This document shows positions 25,766 to 33,473 of a stretch of DNA of 64,000 nucleotides, one piece after another. The DNA comes from Candidatus Gastranaerophilales bacterium (GTDB lineage: Bacteria > Cyanobacteriota > Vampirovibrionia > Gastranaerophilales > Gastranaerophilaceae): positions 1-64,000 of the forward strand of contig CAJULR010000015.1 of assembly GCA_910587375.1 (NCBI GenBank), written 5' to 3'. Each line of letters begins with the position of its first letter. The first letter of the stretch is position 1. The translations under genes and the position numbers were made by a program. Under the pieces are notes generated by a model. That model was given only the letters and a program-made list of their open reading frames with translations. It was not told where the DNA came from and ran no database searches.

Positions 25766-25936
25766 GTGGCAATAGATACTGAAAAAAATAAGCGATATTT
25801 TATTACAATATCAAAAGAGGATTACATTCGCCTTGAAAAACAGGCTAAAGCTTCTGTGCGCTCTGTAAGCAAGCAATCGCTTTTTTATATCCTTGAAGGC
25901 TTAAAAAGGGATGAAGCCGCAGCAAAAGAAAACTAG
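25766..25936 (+). CDS. small ribbon-helix-helix-like protein, leaderless GTG start
   Basis: A 56-residue product: R-Y-F-I-T-I-S-K-E-D-Y as a basic strand and first helix start, KQAKASVRSVSKQSLFYILE as the remaining helices, resembling Arc/CopG-type proteins. A longer frame from TTG 25706 would run through the -10 box, so the GTG is preferred. It is convergent with the thymidylate-kinase-like genes. A DNA-binding role is inferred from the pattern. Confidence 0.5.
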   Translation: MAIDTEKNKRYFITISKEDYIRLEKQAKASVRSVSKQSLFYILEGLKRDEAAAKEN

Positions 25937-25937
25937 C

Positions 25938-26600
25938 TTACCCCACAACCCCTGAATTGAGGACTTTTTTGACCTCTTCTTTAATTCTTTCATGGATTGT
26001 ATCAATCGGCAATTCGCCGTCAATTGTAATAAAATTGTACTCTTTTTCAAGTCTGTCATACTCTTCAAGGCATTTATTCTGATAAATTTCAAAGCTTTTA
26101 TAGATATCTGTTGAAAGGCCGATGTCGCGCCCGGATTCAAAGTAATCAAGACCCTTGGTTCCAATCATGCGCTTTAAAAGCTTGTCTACAGGCATTTTAA
26201 GGTAGAAAACCAAATCAGGTTCCGGCGCAAAATCATAAAGCTTTTTCACCCAATTAATATCATGGCCCCGGACTGAATCGCGGACAAAGGCAGTGTATAT
26301 GTATCTGTCCAAAAGCACGACAAAACCGGCTTTTAGGGCAGGAATAATCACGTTTTCAAGACGGTCTGCATAATCTGCGGCATAAAGAAGCGAAAACGTT
26401 GTCGTATTCAAGAGGTTGCGCTCTTTTGCCTCGTTTATGACATCAGAAATGAGGCGGGATGTCTTCCATTCAGAGAGCATACAGCCATAGCACTCGTTTT
26501 CAATATATTTTTTAAGAAGGTTGACCTGGGTTGATTTCCCCGCGCCGTCCGTTCCTTCTATAACAATTAAAAGCCCGTCATATCCGTGTTTTTGATACAT
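25938..26600 (-). CDS. thymidylate kinase-like protein, second of a tandem pair
   Basis: The 220-residue protein has the TMPK P-loop EGTDGAGKSTQ, the DRYIYTAF motif (D-R-Y) and the KGLDYFESGRDIGLS segment near the lid region. It would phosphorylate dTMP to dTDP if active. It starts immediately after the stop of the paralog at 26601 and ends two bases from a convergent gene. The pair shares about one third of its residues by eye. Whether both are dTMP kinases, form a heterodimer or one has a new substrate is unclear. Confidence 0.75.
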   Translation of the reverse strand: MYQKHGYDGLLIVIEGTDGAGKSTQVNLLKKYIENECYGCMLSEWKTSRLISDVINEAKERNLLNTTTFSLLYAADYADRLENVIIPALKAGFVVLLDRYIYTAFVRDSVRGHDINWVKKLYDFAPEPDLVFYLKMPVDKLLKRMIGTKGLDYFESGRDIGLSTDIYKSFEIYQNKCLEEYDRLEKEYNFITIDGELPIDTIHERIKEEVKKVLNSGVVG

Positions 26601-27275
26601 CTAAATTTTAATACCTTTCGAATTTAAAAGCTCTGTCACGAGTTTTCTAAAATACATCTGTTTTTTGTGGATGGATTCATTCGCGTCCACCTTCACAAGA
26701 CCATATTCATCCACCATATCTTTATATTGCTCAATTACGCGGTTTTGAAACAAAACATAGCTTTTATAGGGGTTATTTGAAAGTTTTAAATCCATACCCG
26801 CTTCGTAATATTTCGGCTGGCGGTTTGTGCAAATGCGCTCCAGGGAAACTTTTGCACTCACATCAAAATATAGGGTTAAATCCGGCTTAATTGCAAAACC
26901 GTACATATTTCGAACCCATTTTCTGTCAACATCACGCGCAACATCCCTTGCAAAAGCAGTGTATACGTATCTATCGGCCAAAACTATAAACCCTGCTTTC
27001 ATTGCGGGGATGATAATTTTTTCAAGGCGGTCTGCAAAATCAACGGCATGAAGAAGGGAAAACGTGCGCCCTGAAAGGAGGTTTTTCTTTTTGGCCTTTT
27101 TTGTGGTTTCTGCTATAAGGTCTGAAGAATTCCAGCAAGTTAAGATTACATCAAGGTTTTTAGACTTTAGCCAGCTGTAAAGTAAATCCAATTGGGTGGA
27201 TTTGCCGCTGCCGTCTATTCCTTCAACACAAATGAGTACGCCTTTCAGGTCATGGTTTTTATTAAATCTTAACAT
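26601..27275 (-). CDS. thymidylate kinase-like protein, first of a tandem pair
   Basis: The 224-residue protein has the P-loop EGIDGSGKSTQ, FSLLHAVDFADRLE, LADRYVYTAFARD (D-R-Y) and YYEAGMDLKLSNNPYKSY, in the same order as the adjacent paralog. Both copies keep the catalytic motifs, so neither looks like a decayed duplicate. An ordinary genome has one tmk; nothing else in the window provides one. The gene is divergent from the membrane protein at 27368. Confidence 0.78.
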   Translation of the reverse strand: MLRFNKNHDLKGVLICVEGIDGSGKSTQLDLLYSWLKSKNLDVILTCWNSSDLIAETTKKAKKKNLLSGRTFSLLHAVDFADRLEKIIIPAMKAGFIVLADRYVYTAFARDVARDVDRKWVRNMYGFAIKPDLTLYFDVSAKVSLERICTNRQPKYYEAGMDLKLSNNPYKSYVLFQNRVIEQYKDMVDEYGLVKVDANESIHKKQMYFRKLVTELLNSKGIKI

Positions 27276-27367
27276 TTTGTCCCTTGTTTTTTACTGCCCT
27301 TTGTTAATAATATTATAAGTGATAATCCACATTTGCAAACAAATTTATAAGTTTTGGAGAATAATAA

Positions 27368-28267
27368 ATGAATTCGAATATATTTTCAAAGGCCTTTGAT
27401 GTCGTAAAAGACAGCCCTTTTGTAACGCTTTATTTTGTATTATATTTAATAGTTTTGTTTTTAATAATCCCCGTTATGCTTGCAGGAAAGAATATGTTTT
27501 TAACAAGCATTTTGAGCGTTTTAGCGCTTCTTTTAACCTGTGCGTTTATGGCGGGCTGGTTTGGGATGATTAAAACGGCAATTGTTTTATATAAAAAGGA
27601 AAAAAGCCCGGAAGAAAAGCTTGAAGAAGCAATAAAGCTTCGAAACAATTTCTTTTGCAGTGTTTCAAACTACATTTTGCCTGTAATTTTCGGGTTTGTA
27701 GTTCTTGTTGCCCTTTTATATTTACATTCATATCTTTCAGATGTCCTTTTTGGCAGGATTGATAACGTTTTAGGGGAAATTTCAAAATATTCAAACAACC
27801 AGGAAGCCTTTAAAACCTACCTTTTAAATATCCCGGAATCTACCTGGAATATAATCACCAAAAAAGCTGTGTTTTCATACCTTGTATGCAGCTTTTTGAC
27901 GATGGTTTTCCTTTTCTTTGCTTCAAGCCTTTATTTAAACAAAAAATGCAGTTTAAACCCGTTTTTTGCGGCGGTTGATTCTGTTAAAACAATGTTTGGC
28001 AAATTTTTTGAAACAGTTTTAATTTTTATATTCTTAATAGTTTTAAACTTTATTTTAATGACCTTGCAGGCATTTTATATAAATAACGTTGTAATTTCTT
28101 TTATCACAATGATATTAAGGATTTATTTTGCCGCATATATTATTGTTTTAATATTTGCTTTGTACGAAAATAGAGTTTATGAAGAAAGCCAAAAAAACCC
28201 ACCTGCCCTTTCCGATAATTGTTGTGACAGGGCCAACTGCATCGGGCAAGACGAAACTGTCGATTAA
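27368..28267 (+). CDS. hypothetical multi-pass membrane protein overlapping miaA
   Basis: The 299-residue product has about six membrane segments (near residues 20-40, 45-70, 97-120, 165-185, 215-235, 240-262, by eye) and an intracellular basic loop KKEKSPEEKLEEA. GGAG lies nine bases before ATG 27368. The last ~30 residues (C-C-D-R-A-N-C-I-G-Q-D) are encoded by DNA that is also the start of miaA in another frame, so they are likely not a conserved part. A stop-loss or frameshift extending this gene into miaA is possible. It resembles the membrane domain found in DUF975-like or glycerophosphodiesterase-linked proteins; no function is assigned. Confidence 0.65.
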   Translation: MNSNIFSKAFDVVKDSPFVTLYFVLYLIVLFLIIPVMLAGKNMFLTSILSVLALLLTCAFMAGWFGMIKTAIVLYKKEKSPEEKLEEAIKLRNNFFCSVSNYILPVIFGFVVLVALLYLHSYLSDVLFGRIDNVLGEISKYSNNQEAFKTYLLNIPESTWNIITKKAVFSYLVCSFLTMVFLFFASSLYLNKKCSLNPFFAAVDSVKTMFGKFFETVLIFIFLIVLNFILMTLQAFYINNVVISFITMILRIYFAAYIIVLIFALYENRVYEESQKNPPALSDNCCDRANCIGQDETVD

Positions 28268-29099
28268 CCTTGCAAAAAAGCTTGACGCAGAGATTATTTG
28301 CGCCGATTCAAGAATTGTATATAAAGGATTAGACATTGTGAGTGCAAAACCCACGGTTGAAGAAACAGAGGGGGTTTTGCACCATTTAATAGACATAAAA
28401 GAGCCCGTTGGAGAACCTTACAGCGCAGGGGATTTTTGCCTGGACGCCAAAAGGGCAATTGAAAAAATAAGGGCAAAAGGAAAACCTGTCATAATTTCAG
28501 GGGGAACGTGGTTTTATATAAAATGTCTTTTGGATGAAACCGAGCTTTTACCTGTTTCATCTGATGTTAATTTAAGAGAAGAGCTTGAGAGCCTTGATAA
28601 TATTACCCTTTGGCAGATGTTGGAAAAATTGGACAAGAAAAGAGCAGATGAAATTCACCCAAACAATAAAGAAAGGGTAATTCGCGCTTTAGAGATGGTA
28701 AAAACCCTTGGAGGGGAGGTTTCAAGCGCAGAACGTTCTTTAAACAAGGAATATAACGCGCTTTGGTTTGCGCCGGATTTTATTAAAGAAGAAAAAAGGG
28801 ATGAACTCTACAGAAGGATTGATTTTCGGGTGGATGAAATGGTAAAAGCCGGGCTATATTATGAATGGGAAAGAATGAAGGGAATTTGGGGCAGAACAAA
28901 GGTTTTAGAGAACACAATCGGGTATAATGAATTTTTTGAACTCCAAGATGGGGTGTATTCAAGTGTTTATGAGGCTTTTGAAAAAATTAAGCAAAGGACG
29001 AGGAATTTTGCAAAAAGACAGCTGACATTTTTTAGGGGCGAAGAAAAAATTATTACTGTAAAAAATGAGGATGAGATTTTAGAACATTTGCCTTTATAA
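28179..29099 (+). CDS. miaA: tRNA dimethylallyltransferase
   Basis: Adds dimethylallyl to A37 of tRNAs reading UNN codons. The ~306-residue product has the P-loop VVTGPTASGKTKLS, ICADSRIVYKGLDI, GGTWFYIKCLL, NKERVIRALE and NTIGYNEF, all in family order. Start is placed at ATG 28179; a TTG at 28155 is in frame. The gene begins 89 bases inside the membrane protein gene in another frame, which is an unusually deep overlap. A radical SAM MiaB partner is not near. Confidence 0.92.
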   Translation: MKKAKKTHLPFPIIVVTGPTASGKTKLSINLAKKLDAEIICADSRIVYKGLDIVSAKPTVEETEGVLHHLIDIKEPVGEPYSAGDFCLDAKRAIEKIRAKGKPVIISGGTWFYIKCLLDETELLPVSSDVNLREELESLDNITLWQMLEKLDKKRADEIHPNNKERVIRALEMVKTLGGEVSSAERSLNKEYNALWFAPDFIKEEKRDELYRRIDFRVDEMVKAGLYYEWERMKGIWGRTKVLENTIGYNEFFELQDGVYSSVYEAFEKIKQRTRNFAKRQLTFFRGEEKIITVKNEDEILEHLPL

Positions 29100-29110
29100 T
29101 TTTTGCTATG

Positions 29111-29306
29111 TGAGGTTTTTCATAATAATTTTTATACCGTTAGCATAAGCAATCTTAGAAGGTTTTAGCGAATGTATAAAGCGAGTATGTTTGAGCTTGT
29201 GCCTCCTTAGCTTGAGGCACAAGTGAGTTTGCGAGCAATAAAAAATGAGCTTAAAGCTTCTGATTGTGTTGCAGGCCCGGTATAAAAATTATTATGAAAA
29301 ACCTCA
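29111..29306. repeat. 196-bp element bounded by perfect 29-bp inverted repeats
   Basis: The left arm 29111-29139 begins TGAGGTTTTTCATAATAA and the right arm 29278-29306 is its exact reverse complement. Inside is a second perfect stem, CTTGTGCCTC / GAGGCACAAG (about 29194-29223), and an imperfect one (GCAATCTTAGAAG with CTTCTGATTGTGTTGC). No coding region lies in it. It could be a MITE-like element, a structured RNA or a very long terminator. No target-site duplication is clear at its ends. Confidence 0.8.
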
Positions 29307-29408
29307 AACCCTCTTGCTTAACTTTTCTTTATATAATGGGCAATTTTAGGGTGTGTTTTGTTTTATTAAACTTGTGTATTACAAAGTGTGAAGGTTTATT
29401 AAAAGGCA

Positions 29409-30146
29409 ATGACAGCAGGGTTTAGTCCAACATATCAACCCCAATTCCAACCTCAAATACAGCCACAGCAATTTCAAAGCTACGGCCAGCCTGCTATGCC
29501 ATATCAAAACTATGGCGCGCCCCAGCCTGCAACACAATACAGCCAAACTTATACACAAGCTTCAGCGCAACAACCCATGCCGGCCCAATTTCAAAATTCA
29601 GGATATAGCCCGGCACAAGCGCAATATCAACCCCAAAGCTATCCCCAAAATTATTACCTTCCGCAAACACCGGGCATTGTAAACTATGTGACACCTCCTG
29701 CCCAAAATATGCAAAATGCACCGCAAGGACAGCCGCAGGCTCTATCTCACATTCCTTATGAGGTAAACCCCCTAAATATGAATAGCGGATATAACCCTGC
29801 AGCAATGCCACAATATGGAATGAATAGCGGAATGAATGCCCAAATGCCCGCGCCGGATATGCAAAATGCACAAGGACAAGGGGCTGCAATGAACGCGCAA
29901 GCACCAATAGAGCAACCGTTTTTGGATGTTGGCGTAGTTAATGCACCTGAAAATTTCTCAAAAACCCCTATTATTGACGATTTAAACAGAAGGGGCCAGG
30001 AAACCCCAAGAGAAACACCACCAAAATTAAGAGGCAAAAAAACACTCACCGCGGGCAACATAAGTGCAGCTTTAAGCTTGGGTTCCCTTGGAATAATTTT
30101 AACAATGGGACTTTGCAAAATTCTAAAATTTATCAAACATAAGTAG
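29409..30146 (+). CDS. Q/P/Y-rich protein with a C-terminal membrane anchor
   Basis: The 245-residue product is low complexity for about 200 residues, with strings such as QPQFQPQIQPQQFQSYGQ and PYQNYGAPQPATQYSQ, dominated by Gln, Pro, Tyr, Asn and Ala. A short basic patch (R-R-G-Q-E-T-P-R-E-T-P-P-K-L-R-G-K-K) precedes a single hydrophobic segment (ALSLGSLGIILTMGLC) and a basic tail K-F-I-K-H-K. No signal peptide. This is a tail-anchored design with a disordered, prion-like cytoplasmic arm. The N-termini of the two large genes at 30963 and 33474 have the same composition. Function unknown. Confidence 0.65.
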   Translation: MTAGFSPTYQPQFQPQIQPQQFQSYGQPAMPYQNYGAPQPATQYSQTYTQASAQQPMPAQFQNSGYSPAQAQYQPQSYPQNYYLPQTPGIVNYVTPPAQNMQNAPQGQPQALSHIPYEVNPLNMNSGYNPAAMPQYGMNSGMNAQMPAPDMQNAQGQGAAMNAQAPIEQPFLDVGVVNAPENFSKTPIIDDLNRRGQETPRETPPKLRGKKTLTAGNISAALSLGSLGIILTMGLCKILKFIKHK

Positions 30147-30163
30147 GATATGCGTTCTTTTTC

Positions 30164-30193
30164 TTGCTTAAATCATACATTATGACCTATAAT
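30164..30193 (+). promoter_or_regulatory. promoter for the prepilin gene at 30239
   Basis: TTGCTT, 18 bases, TATAAT (30188-30193), about 45 bases before the start codon. Confidence 0.5.
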
Positions 30194-30238
30194 AAATTTA
30201 TCAGGTTAATATTTTGATTAGGAAAGATTTAGCAAGTT

Positions 30239-30856
30239 ATGAAAAAATACGCTTTTACATTGGCTGAAACTCTTCTCACAATGACCATTATAGGCATTTG
30301 TGCAGCCATGTTAATATCTACAATTAAAAATGTAAACCCATCAGGCCAGGCAGACGCCATTATGGCCAAAAAAGCAGTGACAACCTTTACTGACGGCACA
30401 AGACAGATAATGGTTCACTACGCAAAAAACTTTAAAATGAATGATCTTTATACGGATTCAGAAAAAACAAAAGCCTGCACAACCGCTGCTTGCCTATTTG
30501 ACCTTTATGGTAAATTCATTCAAATTTCAAAAACATTAGACGCAGATACCGCAGGAAACTTCGGAACCGGCGTTGGCGTATACGGTCAAGTATCAGACGG
30601 ACTTGTTTTTGGTCTTAAATATGACCAAAAGTGTGCTATTGGCGAAACAATATTCACAGCACCGGCTTCTGGCGATGTAAGCGGCTCTGACCCCGTATCA
30701 ACAACTGTTTCAGGCGCCTGCGGAATTATTTACTATGATGTAAACGGCAAAAAAGGTCCGAATATTGACGGCAAAGACAGGTTTGCAATGCCTATATTTA
30801 AAGCAACAGGGATAAGAATTCCTTCTCCGAAGGCAAGTACAACCACAACACCTTAA
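30239..30856 (+). CDS. type IV prepilin-like protein
   Basis: The 205-residue protein begins M-K-K-Y-A then FTLAETLLTMTIIGICAAM. The short basic leader ending in A|F, Glu at +5 and a 20-residue hydrophobic helix are the class III/IVa prepilin signals cut by a prepilin peptidase. Two cysteines at C-T-T-A-A-C and another pair (QKCAIGE, SGACGIIYYD) may form disulfides. The C-terminal region ends in Ser/Thr/Pro. It could be a pilus or pseudopilus subunit in the periplasm or outside. No pilus-assembly genes are in the window. Confidence 0.8.
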   Translation: MKKYAFTLAETLLTMTIIGICAAMLISTIKNVNPSGQADAIMAKKAVTTFTDGTRQIMVHYAKNFKMNDLYTDSEKTKACTTAACLFDLYGKFIQISKTLDADTAGNFGTGVGVYGQVSDGLVFGLKYDQKCAIGETIFTAPASGDVSGSDPVSTTVSGACGIIYYDVNGKKGPNIDGKDRFAMPIFKATGIRIPSPKASTTTTP

Positions 30857-30881
30857 ACATAAGCTTTAAAAAGAATAAATT

Positions 30882-30926
30882 AAACCGGGCCCTTTTTTAG
30901 AAAAAACCTTAAAGGCCCGGTTTTTA
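30882..30926 (+). terminator. strong factor-independent terminator
   Basis: AAACCGGGCC (30882-30891) pairs with GGCCCGGTTT (30914-30923) and is followed by a T-run. It ends the prepilin gene and, reading the other strand, may also help end the large minus-strand gene. Confidence 0.85.
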
Positions 30927-30962
30927 TAGAAAATAATGAAGAGTATTGCTTTTTTATTGACA

Positions 30963-33353
30963 TTATAGATATCTCATTGCCGCTTGTTCTGCTTTATCTG
31001 CCTTTGCAAGCATAGCTTGAACATTCGGGTTTGTAACAGCTTCGCCCTGAGCTTGTGCTGCCGCTTGGGCTCCATCCCCTGAAAGCGCGGTAAATGGCTT
31101 TGAAGACGGGATGTAAGACCTTGGAGGCTCTTGAATTTTATTCTGTGCAGGGCTTTGCGCAGGAGCCTGGGGTTGTTGATACTGCTGTGGCTGGCTGTAA
31201 GGATTTGTCATATTTGGGGCAGCAGGCTGCTGATATTGTGGAAATCCTTGTTGCGGTTGTTGATATTGTTGGGGTTGGCCCGGATATTGCTGGGGTTGAA
31301 CCACGTTATTTGGATTATTTACATAGTTGTTTAAAATTGAACTTGGTGTAAATGTGCCAGGGGCTTGGGGAGTTCCCTGTGCCGGAGTATCAGGAATTGA
31401 ATTTGCAAGCTGGATTAAAATTGCAGGATTTTTTTGAATTGCAGCAAGCGCCTGCGGGTCGCTTTGAATTAGCTGGAGCACTTCAGGGTGTGCTTCAAGT
31501 TTTTTAGCCGCAGCTTCAAGCTGGATTTGAAGTTGTTTTTGTTGTTCTTCCTGCGCTTTTTTCGCTGCTTCTGTGTCTATATCATAGGGTTTTCCAAAGA
31601 TTTTATTTACAACTTTTCTAATCGGGCCCATAAAGGCTGCTGATAATACCATTGAGATAAGGACAAATCTCATAGCGCCGCCGCCAAGGCCTTTAGCTTT
31701 TCTGAACAATACAACAGGAGCATTTAACAAAGCATTTTTGAACGGAAGTGCCTTTGGCGTTGCAACCCCTTTAATTACAGGGTCTAAGCCCATTCCAAAG
31801 AACTTACCGATTGCCCTTAGAGGACCTGCAAGAAGGCCGCCGCCTTGTTTTCTTGTTGTCATATTTGCTAAAGACGCAAGACCGTATGTTGTTCCAAACG
31901 CAAGAGGCATAGCCACCGTGAATGAACCAACACCTGATATTAAACCATCTGCTGCAGTTGCAATTTTTTGGTCTTTTGGAGCTTCCTGAACATTATTAAA
32001 CATACTGGGAAGTGCCATAAGAGAAATAAGAACCCCAGCGCCTGATTTATCGTTTACGAAGTTTGAAATACATTCTGTGGGAAGGAGAATTGATTTTTGA
32101 ACCAATCTGCCCAAAGCAGTGTCTGCTGCTTGTCCTGTAATGACATTATATTTTATTAAGGCGTCACCAAGGTTTCCTCTGCCAATATGTTTCACCGGCA
32201 AATGCAGTGCGTCAATTACTTTGTTTATGCCATTTACAGGCCACCAAGCAGTTTGAAAACCAATAGCAGCATTGCCAATTTTTTTAATGCCCTTGGCTTT
32301 TGAAAAACCGCTGTCCATTACAACACCAGTAAGGTTGCTTACATCAATACCCAACGGATTACTGTCGTCTAAACCGTTTATAATGCCGCTCTTAAGCTGG
32401 TTTAATATTTTATCTAAATTTTTCTTATTGATTTTTCCGTCTGTTCCTACACAGCCAAAATTTTGAGCGATTAAATCAGTTAATTTTTTGCAAACTTCAC
32501 CGTTTTCGCTGGTTTTAATGGTGTCATAAAGAGTTTCTGCCGCTTTTTCGCTTCCTACAAGCTTTTTCAAGGTATCAAGTGTGCCTGCTTTAGCTGCGTC
32601 ATCTGAAAAATCAAGAGCAGTCTTTATAACATCAGGCGGAGTCATTTTAAATATTCTTTTTGCACCCTGCCCCTGGCCTTGTGCAATGTTCCATTTTGGG
32701 CCGGCTTTGTTATTTTTTAACGTTTCAATTACGTTATTTATCGTTTTGCTTTTCTTCAAAAATCTAACAACGCCTTCTTTTGCCCTTGAAAGGGCGCCTG
32801 TAATATTTTTATATGTATTATTGTTTAATAAAATATCATCAACTTTATTACCAAGACCTACCATGGTTTTTGTGGAAAGTTTGCTGTTTCCAAGTGCCGC
32901 AAGGGCAACTACCGTGGCAGCAGTTAAAGCTAAAGAAATAGCAGTTCTTTTAGGGTGATTTTTAAAATCTATCCCCATCATTTTCTTTATGGAACCGAGC
33001 ATTGAATTATCTTCAACATGCTCTGCAGCTTTTCCTGAAATTTCAACTGCGTCTTGTTTTAATTTTTCAGTGTCAACTGCGGTAAAATTTTGGTCATTAT
33101 ATGCGGGATATCCCGGGTTTACACCGTAATTTGGCGCTTGCATTTGGTTTTGCTGCGGCGCTTGCGGCATTCCTTGCGGGTTTTGAGGCATTCCTTGCGG
33201 GTTTTGAGGCAAATTATTATACTGCTGAGCCGGATATCCTTGCTGTTGCGGCATTTGATATCCTTGTCCGTTATATCCCCATTGCCCCTGACCTTGATTG
33301 TATAAATAAGGGTTTTGTTGTTGATTAAATTGTTGGTTAAAGCCGTAAACCAT
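30963..33353 (-). CDS. large membrane protein of unknown family, prion-like ends (paralog A)
   Basis: The 796-residue product has a Q/N/Y/P-rich N-terminus (about 1-95), a membrane segment near 135-155 ending in L-G-N-S-K-L-S, a soluble core of roughly 400 residues, hydrophobic segments near 440-500 and 560-590, a C-terminal Gln/Pro-rich arm (about 640-750) and a shared motif Y-I-P-S-S-K-P-F near 750. The adjacent gene at 33474 encodes a paralog with matching segments: IGRGNLGDALIKY versus VGRGNLGDSLIKY, ISNFVNDKS versus MSNFVNDKS, and PSSILNNYVNNPNN versus PSSILQNYLNNPNN. AAGGA precedes the ATG at 33353. No known domain recognised. Confidence 0.75.
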   Translation of the reverse strand: MVYGFNQQFNQQQNPYLYNQGQGQWGYNGQGYQMPQQQGYPAQQYNNLPQNPQGMPQNPQGMPQAPQQNQMQAPNYGVNPGYPAYNDQNFTAVDTEKLKQDAVEISGKAAEHVEDNSMLGSIKKMMGIDFKNHPKRTAISLALTAATVVALAALGNSKLSTKTMVGLGNKVDDILLNNNTYKNITGALSRAKEGVVRFLKKSKTINNVIETLKNNKAGPKWNIAQGQGQGAKRIFKMTPPDVIKTALDFSDDAAKAGTLDTLKKLVGSEKAAETLYDTIKTSENGEVCKKLTDLIAQNFGCVGTDGKINKKNLDKILNQLKSGIINGLDDSNPLGIDVSNLTGVVMDSGFSKAKGIKKIGNAAIGFQTAWWPVNGINKVIDALHLPVKHIGRGNLGDALIKYNVITGQAADTALGRLVQKSILLPTECISNFVNDKSGAGVLISLMALPSMFNNVQEAPKDQKIATAADGLISGVGSFTVAMPLAFGTTYGLASLANMTTRKQGGGLLAGPLRAIGKFFGMGLDPVIKGVATPKALPFKNALLNAPVVLFRKAKGLGGGAMRFVLISMVLSAAFMGPIRKVVNKIFGKPYDIDTEAAKKAQEEQQKQLQIQLEAAAKKLEAHPEVLQLIQSDPQALAAIQKNPAILIQLANSIPDTPAQGTPQAPGTFTPSSILNNYVNNPNNVVQPQQYPGQPQQYQQPQQGFPQYQQPAAPNMTNPYSQPQQYQQPQAPAQSPAQNKIQEPPRSYIPSSKPFTALSGDGAQAAAQAQGEAVTNPNVQAMLAKADKAEQAAMRYL

Positions 33354-33473
33354 AATAATCCTTGAAAATAAAAACTATACTATAATAAAAACCAAACACA
33401 AAAAATTATTTACAATGTATATCAATTTAGGATTACATTTCTTAATATTCGTTAATATTTAAAACGCTCGCCA

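Noticed and set aside
29111..29306. Reading the inverted-repeat element as a tRNA or CRISPR-like unit
   Set aside because: No tRNA arms or acceptor end, and no repeated spacer structure; a single inverted element is all that is visible.
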